Shown one piece after another: positions 1 through 7,045 of a stretch of DNA of 30,394 nucleotides (position 1 is its first letter; each line of letters opens with the position of its first letter). The stretch comes from Spirochaetaceae bacterium (GTDB taxonomy: Bacteria; Spirochaetota; Spirochaetia; SZUA-6; Fen-1364): the NCBI GenBank assembly GCA_003141795.1, contig PLNO01000206.1, forward strand, positions 1 through 30,394. The letters are read 5' to 3'. A program made the translations under genes and the position numbers. The notes under the pieces are model-generated. The model made no database searches. It was given only the letters and a program-made list of their open reading frames with translations, and was not told the origin of the DNA.

Positions 1-676
1 TTCTCCCCGCCCCCGGAGCGACATGCCCTGCGATCATTGCCGCCTCGATCGCGATCGTCCCCGATCCGCACAAAGGGTCGGCGAAAGGACGGGACGCGTC
101 CCAGCGGGAGAGGAGAACGAGCGCCGCGGCGAGGTTCTCCCGCAGCGGGGCCTCCCCTTTTTCACGGCGGTATCCCCTCTTGTGCAGACCAGGCCCCGTC
201 GTGTCCAGGCACACCGATGCCTGGTCTTTGTGAATGACGACCTGCACGTCGTAGTGCGGGCCGCTTTCCGCCATGCGGGCGGGGTGTCCCCGTCCCCCGC
301 CGGACACGGCGTCCACGATGGCCTTCTTCGTCACCGACTGGACGGCCGGCACGGCGGTAAGCCGTGAGCGCACGCTGCGCGCGTCCACCGTCACGGAGGG
401 TGCCGGGGAAAGAAGCTCCCGCCAGGGCACGGCGCGCACCCCTTCGTACAGCGCGTCGAAGTCCGCCGCGGGGAAGCTCGCCGCCTCGATGAGAACGCGG
501 TCGGCCGCGCGCAGCCCGATATTGCACCGGGCCACGTCGCTTTCGGATGCGGCAAAAACCACGCGCATGTCCTCGGCGCGCGCCCCCTCGACGCCGAGGG
601 ACTCGAGCTCTGAACGCACGACGGCCTCCAGACCGAAGCTCGCCGTGGCGACGCACGTGAATCGTCTCTCACTCAC
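1..676 (-). CDS. THUMP-domain class I SAM-dependent RNA methyltransferase (RlmL/YpsC type), 5' part
   Basis: The reading frame opens with GTG at 676 and runs off the window edge after 225 codons, so the C-terminal catalytic half is missing. The N-terminal part (about residues 5-160) has the ferredoxin-like/THUMP pattern of enzymes that methylate 23S rRNA guanine N2. The conserved stretch HKRGYR (165-170) with APL and NLAAAL follows. SAM motif I, DPLCGSGTIAIEA, lies at 200-212. Family members are about 370-390 residues, so roughly 60 percent is present. The start is non-ATG; I chose it because the protein begins FTCVATASFGLE as relatives do. It is divergent from the antiporter, with only 35 bases between the two starts. 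The fold and methyltransferase role are secure; the exact target base is inferred. Confidence 0.88.
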   Translation of the reverse strand, partial: MSERRFTCVATASFGLEAVVRSELESLGVEGARAEDMRVVFAASESDVARCNIGLRAADRVLIEAASFPAADFDALYEGVRAVPWRELLSPAPSVTVDARSVRSRLTAVPAVQSVTKKAIVDAVSGGGRGHPARMAESGPHYDVQVVIHKDQASVCLDTTGPGLHKRGYRREKGEAPLRENLAAALVLLSRWDASRPFADPLCGSGTIAIEAAMIAGHVAPGAGR

Positions 677-679
677 CGG

Positions 680-690
680 AATAGTATACT
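680..690. promoter_or_regulatory. Shared divergent -10 palindrome between methyltransferase and antiporter
   Basis: The palindrome AGTATACT (683-690) in the 35-base gap between two divergent starts gives a TATACT -10 box on each strand. No convincing -35 is seen at the right spacing on either side, so this is a weak call. The antiporter start at 712 has GGAG at 701-704. Confidence 0.35.
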
Positions 691-711
691 CGTGACCATG
701 GGAGCTATGGA

Positions 712-2454
712 ATGGACCTGATGCTGACACTCTCCGTGAGCCTCATCGTCGCCCTTGTTCTGGGCCTGGGCACGCAGAAGCTCGGGCTCTCCCCCATCGT
801 CGGGTACCTCCTCGCCGGCATCGTGGTGGGACCGAATACTCCCGGGTTCATCGCCAACCACCAGATCGCGGAGCAGCTCGCCGAGATCGGCGTCGTGCTG
901 CTCATGTTCGGCGTCGGCATCCACTTCAACCTCAAGGAGCTGCTCGGCGTTCGCAAGGTCGCCCTCCCCGGCGCCCTCGTACAGAGCGCCGTCGCCACCG
1001 CGCTGGGCGCAACAGCCGCCTTGACCCTCGGTTGGGGAGGGCATGACTGGGTGGGCAGCATCGTGTACGGGCTCGCTATTTCCGTGGCGAGCACGGTCGT
1101 GCTCACGCGCGTCCTTTCCGATCACGACGAGCTTCACACCCCCGCCGGTCATGTCGCCGTGGGGTGGACCGTCGTGGAAGACCTCCTCACGGTCCTCATC
1201 CTCGTCATCCTGCCCGCAGTGTTTCCGGGCGCCGGTGTGAAGAGCGGCTCCCTTCCCCTCTCCATGGGGATCGCACTCGTGAAGATCGCGCTCCTGTTCG
1301 CCTTCGCCTTCGTCGTGGGAGGGAGATTCATCCCATGGCTGCTCAAGAAGGTGGCCGCCACGCGCTCACGCGAGCTTTTCACACTCACGATCCTCGTCGT
1401 CGCCCTTGGCATCGCCTTCGGCTCGGCAAAGCTCTTCGGCGTCTCCATGGCGCTCGGGGCATTCATCGCCGGCATGATCGTGGGAAGGTCGGACTTCAGC
1501 ATCAGGGCTGCATCGGAAGCGCTGCCTATGCGCGACGCATTCGCCGTGCTTTTCTTCGTCTCCGTGGGCATGCTCTTCGATCCCCGTGTCATCGTCCAGG
1601 CGCCATGGCTCGTCGGGCTCACCCTCGTCATCGTCATCGTCGGAAAGCCGCTCGTTTCGTTCCTCATCGTGCTTGCCCTGCGCAACACGTTCAGGACGGC
1701 GCTCACGATCGCCCTCGCCCTCGGGCAGATCGGCGAGTTCTCCTTCATCCTGGCCAGCATGGGAAACACCCTGGGCATCCTCCCCGAGATGGCGACGAGC
1801 GCGCTCGTCGCGGCGGCCATCGTGTCCATCGCGTTGAATCCGATCCTCCACGGGCTCATCGCTCCTCTTGATCGGTGGGTCACGAAGAGACCGCGGCTTA
1901 CGCGCGTGCTCACCCCAAGGGAGCTGCGGGTGTCTGTACTGCCCGCGCCCGACCCCCCGCACCTGCCTCCCCCCGGCTATCGCGCTGTGGTCGTCGGCTA
2001 CGGCCCGGTGGGCCGCACTCTCGTCAGGCTCCTGGCGGAGAACGACGTGGTAGCGACGGTGATCGAGCTGAACCTGGAGACGGTGAAGGCGTTGAGGGCT
2101 GAGGGCCTCACCGCCGTCTACGGCGACGCGCGCCACAGGGACACGCTGCGCGGAGCGGGCCTCGAGTCCGCGGGAAGCCTCATCCTCAGCGCATCGGGTA
2201 TCCACGAATCCCGGGAGATCATCCGGATGGCGCGGGAGATGAACGCGCGAGTACGGGTGCTCGTCCGCACCGCCTACCTGCGGGAACGCGCAGAGCTCAT
2301 CGCCGCGGGTGCCGACGTGGTGTTCTCCGGCGAGGGTGAAGTGGCGCTTGCGATGAACGAATCGGTCCTCAGGGACCTCGGTGCAACGCCTGAGCAGATC
2401 GACAGGGAGCGGGAGAAGCTGCGCACGGATCTTGCCGGAGACGATGCGCGGTGA
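712..2454 (+). CDS. KefB-like CPA2 monovalent cation:proton antiporter with RCK domain
   Basis: This is a 580-residue membrane protein. Residues 1-385 form the Na+/H+ exchanger fold of the CPA2 family with about 12 hydrophobic segments; the first carries LGLSPIVGYLLAGIVVGP. A cytosolic RCK/TrkA-N Rossmann domain begins near residue 423 and has the nucleotide-binding motif GYGPVG (429-434). Such proteins exchange K+ or Na+ for protons across the inner membrane and are gated by NAD(H) or other ligands through the RCK domain. A TrkA-C domain is not evident, so this is the short form with a single regulatory domain. The ATG start at 712 has GGAG seven bases upstream. Which cation is carried cannot be read from the sequence. 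Confidence 0.92.
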   Translation: MDLMLTLSVSLIVALVLGLGTQKLGLSPIVGYLLAGIVVGPNTPGFIANHQIAEQLAEIGVVLLMFGVGIHFNLKELLGVRKVALPGALVQSAVATALGATAALTLGWGGHDWVGSIVYGLAISVASTVVLTRVLSDHDELHTPAGHVAVGWTVVEDLLTVLILVILPAVFPGAGVKSGSLPLSMGIALVKIALLFAFAFVVGGRFIPWLLKKVAATRSRELFTLTILVVALGIAFGSAKLFGVSMALGAFIAGMIVGRSDFSIRAASEALPMRDAFAVLFFVSVGMLFDPRVIVQAPWLVGLTLVIVIVGKPLVSFLIVLALRNTFRTALTIALALGQIGEFSFILASMGNTLGILPEMATSALVAAAIVSIALNPILHGLIAPLDRWVTKRPRLTRVLTPRELRVSVLPAPDPPHLPPPGYRAVVVGYGPVGRTLVRLLAENDVVATVIELNLETVKALRAEGLTAVYGDARHRDTLRGAGLESAGSLILSASGIHESREIIRMAREMNARVRVLVRTAYLRERAELIAAGADVVFSGEGEVALAMNESVLRDLGATPEQIDREREKLRTDLAGDDAR

Positions 2455-2605
2455 AGCGGCGGCACTGTTCGTATTCGCGTCAGCAGTTTTCATGCCGTTC
2501 GTGTTAATAATGGGTGAACATGCCGCGAGCCGCACGACCGCGACTTATCAATCACCGTGTTACAGCCGTAAAGGGAAGTGGGAAGTGAAAAACCGGGAGG
2601 ACACT

Positions 2606-2908
2606 ATGGATCTGCGCACGGGAGAGATCTTGATCGTCACGGGGAGTTCGGGGGAGGCGAGAACCGTAGTCCGTTACCACGAGTCTCCCTCAGCAACTGC
2701 GCACGGCCTCATCGAGCGTCTGGAACAGGAGAGAGCCTGGGGGCTCCGCTACGCCCAGGCGTGGATCGAGCAACCAGGGAAGAGGGATCCTCTCCACCCC
2801 ACGTGGCGTACGTACTTCGTGCTCAACCCCATCCTCGAGCCGAACGCGGAGCGCTCTCTCGATCCTGCCCTGATCGAGGACGATCCCGTCCCATGTGAGG
2901 CCACGTAA
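2606..2908 (+). CDS. Hypothetical protein, 100 aa
   Basis: I do not recognise this family. The ATG at 2606 is preceded by a strong GGGAGG (2595-2600), which argues for a real gene and for this start over longer upstream extensions of the same frame. The protein is soluble and acidic at the C-terminus, with an early beta-rich segment (GEILIVTGSSGEARTVVRY) and a tryptophan-rich middle (AWGLRYAQAWIE). There is no signal peptide or membrane segment. It lies 151 bases after the antiporter and ends 50 bases before the convergent FecR-TPR gene. No function is proposed. Confidence 0.6.
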   Translation: MDLRTGEILIVTGSSGEARTVVRYHESPSATAHGLIERLEQERAWGLRYAQAWIEQPGKRDPLHPTWRTYFVLNPILEPNAERSLDPALIEDDPVPCEAT

Positions 2909-2958
2909 CCGGGCCGGTCCGGGAGATCACGGCGATTGAAGGCGCGCGACGGCACCCC

Positions 2959-3867
2959 TCATGGTGCCTGCAGCAGCTGCGCTGCGGATTTGCCTACTTC
3001 GCTCTCTCCCGAAATCGCCACGACCTTCGAGAGGCTCGCCTTCGCGCTTGAAACGTTGCCCATCCCGCGATACCCGACTCCCAGCAGGAAATGGTACAGC
3101 GCGGCACGCTGGGAATCCTCCGACAGGTCGTTGTCGCGTTCTGTCAGCCAGGCGACACACTGCGTAAAAGCATTCGTGTCGATGAGGAGCTTCGCCTTCA
3201 GGATCACGAAGTCCGGTGCCCACTCGTCGGCTCCGTGGGGCTGGATGCCGGCCGCGCATTTCAGGGCCGCGCGCGTATCGCCTTTCAGGGAATACGCCAA
3301 GGCGAGGTAGTAACTCACCTGTGGCATCTCGTCGTTCGTTGCCGCATCACGCGCAATGAGGAACTGCGCTATCGCCTCCTCGGCATCCCCGTCGGCGAGG
3401 TCACGTTTTCCCGTTTCGAGCCGTTCCTGGACATCGACGGTTACCCAGGCGAAATCCTCCGGTGCGATCATGACCTCCCCGCGAACGCCGGACACCGCCG
3501 ACGGGAGCCGAACGGGACCGTGCGCAAGGCGGGACAGCGCTGAGGAGATCGCCGTGCCCACCCCCGCCGATCCGAGGGTACGTGCGGAGGCCACAATGTC
3601 GCGAAGCGCATAGATACCCTGCTCGTTGAGGGCGATCCTGATCCCGGGACCTGACAGCTCGAGATAGGCGCCCGCATCGAGCCGGATCGATGCCTGCGGG
3701 GCGAGACGGTCCCCGATCGAAAGAACCGACCACGCGGACCCGTCACGCGTTTGCACGTCCCCCTCGAGGTAGGAGACGGAAAGGGCCTGAGCCCCGGCGC
3801 CGGCAACGGCCACTGCTACAAGAAAAACTACCGCACTTGCTGCGCTCCGCACGAATCCGCCATGCAT
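2959..3867 (-). CDS. Exported FecR-like and TPR-repeat protein
   Basis: A 302-residue protein with an N-terminal signal peptide (hydrophobic core at about 10-24, likely cut after AGAQA). Next comes a FecR-type beta domain (about 28-90): YLEGDVQTRDG, then IGDRLAPQASIRLDAGAYLEL, the usual pattern of a threshold followed by an IRL step. The C-terminal half (about 145-295) is helical with tetratricopeptide-like units (AIAQFLIARDA, YYLALAYSLKGDTRAALKCA, FLLGVGYRGMGNVSSAKASL). FecR domains in such stand-alone proteins are thought to be periplasmic binding or scaffold modules, and TPRs mediate protein contacts. The ATG has GGAGG about 10 bases upstream. No iron-signalling sigma factor is next to it, so a role in FecIR-type signalling is unlikely. 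Confidence 0.8.
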   Translation of the reverse strand: MHGGFVRSAASAVVFLVAVAVAGAGAQALSVSYLEGDVQTRDGSAWSVLSIGDRLAPQASIRLDAGAYLELSGPGIRIALNEQGIYALRDIVASARTLGSAGVGTAISSALSRLAHGPVRLPSAVSGVRGEVMIAPEDFAWVTVDVQERLETGKRDLADGDAEEAIAQFLIARDAATNDEMPQVSYYLALAYSLKGDTRAALKCAAGIQPHGADEWAPDFVILKAKLLIDTNAFTQCVAWLTERDNDLSEDSQRAALYHFLLGVGYRGMGNVSSAKASLSKVVAISGESEVGKSAAQLLQAP

Positions 3868-4213
3868 TCGAGCCCGACCTCCGGCCCGTGAATAATGCGC
3901 CGGCGCTCACCGGAGAGCAACAGGGCAGAAGGATGTACGGGGGAGGAGACGGCCGGACCTCGTGCTGCGGCGAGTTCAAACCGAGTTGCCAGCGAATGCA
4001 GGGCGGCTGTCAGCAGACGGGATCGTGGTACGGGGTGCATTCTTAGCGACATCTTAGCGGCAAGAGGGCAAAGTTTAGCGCAGAAATAATTTCAAAACGA
4101 GATGGAGGAAGATACACTGAGGCATGAGTGCCTGGTATCCGGGCACCCTCTTCCAGGAGAGGCACCCGGAACAGGGGTCGGAAAAGTTCGGCCTGCAAAC
4201 GGGAGATAGCGCC
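3868..4213. other. Divergent intergenic region, 346 bases
   Basis: No coding sequence is supported here. The region holds the control sequences of the FecR-TPR gene (minus) and the helical-bundle gene (plus). A possible plus-strand promoter is TTCAAA then TACACT with a 16-base spacer near 4092-4119. Three TTAGCG repeats at 4043-4080 are described separately. Confidence 0.5.
4043..4080 (+). repeat. Three direct TTAGCG repeats
   Basis: TTAGCG occurs at 4043-4048, 4054-4059 and 4075-4080. The start-to-start distances are 11 and 21 bases, about one and two turns of the helix, so all copies face the same side. This is the pattern of a multi-site regulator in the gap between two divergent genes. 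The binding protein is unknown. Confidence 0.5.
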
Positions 4214-5125
4214 ATGAAATCCTCCTTCTACTACTTGCTTTGGGCGCTCGCCGGCGCGGCTGTCCTGTTCGTGCTGGTGGTGTTCGTCCTTCATTTCCAG
4301 CCGGAAAGCGTGTCGGCTCAGCTGGAGGCGAAAACGAGGCGCCAGGAGGTGATCGGCCAGATGCGCCTTCATCTGGCATCCGCCGTGGAGGCCGAAAAGA
4401 GCGCCGTGCTGGCGACCACCGATCAGAGCTCGCAGACCTTTGCCGATCAAGCTCGTGCCGAGTCGGCAACAGTCGGGCGCCTGCAGACCGATCTCAGCCC
4501 GCTTTTGAAGTCAGGCAGGGAAAAGGCGCTTCTCGAGCAGTTCCTCGGCGCGTTCGCCGAGTTCCAGCGGATCGACAGGGAGCTGCTGGAGCTCGCCGTC
4601 AAGAACACCAACCTCAAGGCTTACGCCCTTGCGTTTGGACCCGCTGCCGAAGCAATCGATGATACGGACGCCACGCTTTCCCGTCTCTTGAAGAAGAGTG
4701 CGATATCCTCTTCACCGAATGCCCGCCAGGTGATGTTGCTTGCTGCTGACGCCGAGGCCAGTGCCTTGCGAATCGAGACCCTTCTTCCGCCCCACATTGC
4801 CGAAGAGAGCGACAAAAGAATGGACGAGCTGGAAGCACGAATGGGAGGGGAAGACCAGCGAGCTCAGAAAGATATGAGAGAGCTCGAGAGGCTCCTTCCG
4901 GCCGACCAAGACGTTGAGAGCGCCAAGCTTCATTATGGACGCTTCATGGAATTAAAAGCCCGAATCCTCACGCTCTCCCGCGAAAACACCAACGTGAAGT
5001 CACTTTCGACATCCTTGACCGAGAAGCGGAAGATTGCCGCTCTTTGCGAGGACTCGCTTTCTGCGCTCGAGGAAGCCATCGTCGGTGAAGCAATCCCCGG
5101 CGAAAGTGTGGTCATCCCGCGATAG
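4214..5125 (+). CDS. Membrane-anchored MCP-like helical-bundle protein with duplicated sensor-like domain
   Basis: A 303-residue protein with one membrane segment (about 5-27) and a long, almost wholly helical and charged extracytoplasmic part. It resembles the four-helix-bundle ligand-binding region of methyl-accepting chemotaxis proteins, but there is no second membrane helix, HAMP or signalling domain, so it cannot signal like an MCP. The outer part looks like two copies of one unit (about 45-163 and 170-293): FQRIDRELLELAVKNTNLK in the first matches FMELKARILTLSRENTNVK in the second. The ATG at 4214 has GGGAG (4201-4205) at good spacing and begins MKSSFYYLL just before the membrane helix, so I prefer it to an upstream ATG at 4124. 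Function unknown; a sensory or structural envelope role is inferred. Confidence 0.7.
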   Translation: MKSSFYYLLWALAGAAVLFVLVVFVLHFQPESVSAQLEAKTRRQEVIGQMRLHLASAVEAEKSAVLATTDQSSQTFADQARAESATVGRLQTDLSPLLKSGREKALLEQFLGAFAEFQRIDRELLELAVKNTNLKAYALAFGPAAEAIDDTDATLSRLLKKSAISSSPNARQVMLLAADAEASALRIETLLPPHIAEESDKRMDELEARMGGEDQRAQKDMRELERLLPADQDVESAKLHYGRFMELKARILTLSRENTNVKSLSTSLTEKRKIAALCEDSLSALEEAIVGEAIPGESVVIPR

Positions 5126-5152
5126 TCTTGCGGAAGGAACACCCTCTCATGT

Positions 5153-5177
5153 GGGGCTGAGCCCGGCCCCTCCTATT
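5153..5177 (+). terminator. Possible terminator of the helical-bundle gene
   Basis: GGGGC (5153-5157) pairs with GCCCC (5166-5170) and is followed by TCCTATTTTC on the plus strand. The stem is only five pairs and the tail overlaps the stop codon of the convergent GH4 gene, so it is a weak call. Confidence 0.35.
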
Positions 5178-6933
5178 TTCTGTACCACTCCAGGTCCTGC
5201 CGCTCCGCTTCCCACATCTCGTCGAACAGCGAGCTCACCTCTTCGGGAGAGCACACGGCGGCGGTCAGTGGATCGAGCAGCAGCGCATAACGCGCCGCGG
5301 CCCTGTCCTTGTCCAGAACTGCGGCGACCATGAGCTCGTGCACGGCGGCATGCGCCCTGTCCAGGGCGGCCATCTGTGGCGGCAACGCTCCGAAATGCAC
5401 GGGGTGCATGCCCGTTGCATCCACGAGCACGGGGACCTCGACGCAGCCCCCCCCGGGAAGATTGTCGATCAGCCCCTCGTTCAAGACATTGCCGTGGATG
5501 ACCTGGGGCCGACCGGTCTCTATGGACTCGATGATGTACGAGGCGTACTCCTCGCTGCGCTGCATCGTGAGAGGGGTTCGTCCGTCCAGGATTTCGCGGA
5601 TCGAGTCATCCCCACCCTTGCGCCAGTCGGGCCAGTTGTTCGCGTAGAAGCCGCTTTCACCGCGGTACCCCTCCCGCATATACTTCTTCACGAGATCGGG
5701 CCTCTTCCTGAAGTAGGGGAGGTATTCGGAAAGGTGGCCGCTGGATTCCGTGACGAAAGCGCCGAAATGCTTCATCACCTCGAAGCGCACCGGATCCGCA
5801 TCGTAGAGCTCGGGGTCCTTCATCCGCTCGAAGAGACGCGGATACATGTCCTCACCGTGGTGGCGCAGCTCGGTGAACCACGCGAGGTGATTGATGCCGG
5901 CGCAGCGCCAGACCAGCTCGGCATACGGGACGTCGAGGTAGCTTGCGAGCTGTTGCGAGGTGCCCTGCACCGAATGGCAGAGCCCGACGACGGAAGCCCG
6001 GGTCGAACGCAAGGCGAGGAGCGTGAGCGCCGACATCGGGTTGGTGTAGTTCATCACCACCGCCGACGGACAGATGGTATTGATGTCGTTGAGGATCGCA
6101 AGCCACGCCGGGCCCGTGCGCAGCATCTTGAAGATGCCGCCCGGACCGATGGTGTCGCCGATGCATTGGTCGATGCCGTACTTCAGGGGGATGTCGTAGT
6201 CGTGGCGCACGTTGCGCAGCCCCGCCACCTCGATGGAGTTGATCACGTAGTCGCAGCCCGCAAGGGCTTTCTGCCGGTTCTGCGTGGCTTCCACGCGCCA
6301 GCGCCGCCCCGAGCCGACAACCATCTTTTCCCCGATACCGTGGGCAAGCTCGAGCCTTCGGGCATCGATGTCGACGAGGACGAACGCACCGGTTTCGAGG
6401 CCCGGGGTGACGAGGATGTCCGCCATGAGCTGCCGGGCGAACACGGTGCTGCCGGCGCCGATCATGGCGATCCTCAAAGGCCGTACGGGCGCCACCGGGT
6501 CTGCCGCGACCGCCACGACCGGGTCTGAGGCGATCGTCCCGGTATCGGTGGCTGTGTCCTGCCTCTCCCTGACCGTGTCGGAGAAACCGATGTTCTGCGC
6601 CCCCGCCTCGCGCGTCAGAAGACGCAGCTTCAAGGCGTGGTTTCCCTTCGGTAGACGCAGCCCGTTCACCCGGACGGTGATGTCGGCGCCCGACGACAGG
6701 GCGAGCGGCGCCCCCTGCGTCACGGTGCTGGCCTGGCGGCCATTGGTGCCGGGAACGGTCACGAACAGGGCCTCAGGCGCATGGGTTTCCCCATCGATGT
6801 CCAGGCCATAGAGCGCGGTGATCGTCGCCGTACCGACCATATTGCGCAGGGCAAACTCGCATCCCTGCAGCGTGTTTGTCAGGCTGTTCTTGACGTACAG
6901 CCTCTTCAGGATGAAGTTGGGGAGAGACGCCAT
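5173..6933 (-). CDS. GH4 family glycosidase (alpha-galactosidase/MelA-like) with extra N-terminal domain
   Basis: A 586-residue protein. Residues about 152-586 are a full glycoside hydrolase family 4 enzyme, which uses NAD+ and a divalent metal to oxidise the sugar transiently and cleave the glycosidic bond. Visible motifs: NAD-binding IGAGST (158-163), GPGGIF, NYTNPM (295-300), the metal/catalytic LCHSVQGT (C319, H320) and GINHLAW (H349). The CHSVQGT and ESS.HLSEY pattern is close to MelA-type alpha-galactosidases. Residues 1-122 form a separate beta-rich domain that I do not recognise, joined by an Ala/Asp/Val-rich linker (123-151). The start at 6933 fits a -10 box ending seven bases upstream; no Shine-Dalgarno is present. 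Longer upstream starts would lie within the promoter. Substrate is inferred. Confidence 0.85.
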   Translation of the reverse strand: MASLPNFILKRLYVKNSLTNTLQGCEFALRNMVGTATITALYGLDIDGETHAPEALFVTVPGTNGRQASTVTQGAPLALSSGADITVRVNGLRLPKGNHALKLRLLTREAGAQNIGFSDTVRERQDTATDTGTIASDPVVAVAADPVAPVRPLRIAMIGAGSTVFARQLMADILVTPGLETGAFVLVDIDARRLELAHGIGEKMVVGSGRRWRVEATQNRQKALAGCDYVINSIEVAGLRNVRHDYDIPLKYGIDQCIGDTIGPGGIFKMLRTGPAWLAILNDINTICPSAVVMNYTNPMSALTLLALRSTRASVVGLCHSVQGTSQQLASYLDVPYAELVWRCAGINHLAWFTELRHHGEDMYPRLFERMKDPELYDADPVRFEVMKHFGAFVTESSGHLSEYLPYFRKRPDLVKKYMREGYRGESGFYANNWPDWRKGGDDSIREILDGRTPLTMQRSEEYASYIIESIETGRPQVIHGNVLNEGLIDNLPGGGCVEVPVLVDATGMHPVHFGALPPQMAALDRAHAAVHELMVAAVLDKDRAAARYALLLDPLTAAVCSPEEVSSLFDEMWEAERQDLEWYRK

Positions 6934-6940
6934 GCGCAGC

Positions 6941-6969
6941 ATTCTATGACAGCCGCGCGCACAGGGCAA
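6941..6969 (-). promoter_or_regulatory. Promoter of the GH4 fusion gene, leaderless
   Basis: On the minus strand TTGCCC (6969-6964), a 17-base spacer and TAGAAT (6946-6941) lie just upstream. Only seven bases separate the -10 from the ATG at 6933, so the predicted transcript starts at or one base before the start codon. Confidence 0.5.
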
Positions 6970-7011
6970 GCCAGCAGCTTTCAGCGCGCGTGGCAGCCGT
7001 GCTGGCCCGTG

Positions 7012-7040
7012 TTGACCCCTGATCGCGCCGTGATTATCAT
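7012..7040 (+). promoter_or_regulatory. Promoter of leuS, leaderless
   Basis: TTGACC (7012-7017), a 17-base spacer and TATCAT (7035-7040) are followed after five bases by the leuS ATG at 7046. No Shine-Dalgarno precedes this ATG. The predicted transcription start falls on or next to the A of the start codon. Confidence 0.55.
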
Positions 7041-7045
7041 GCGCC

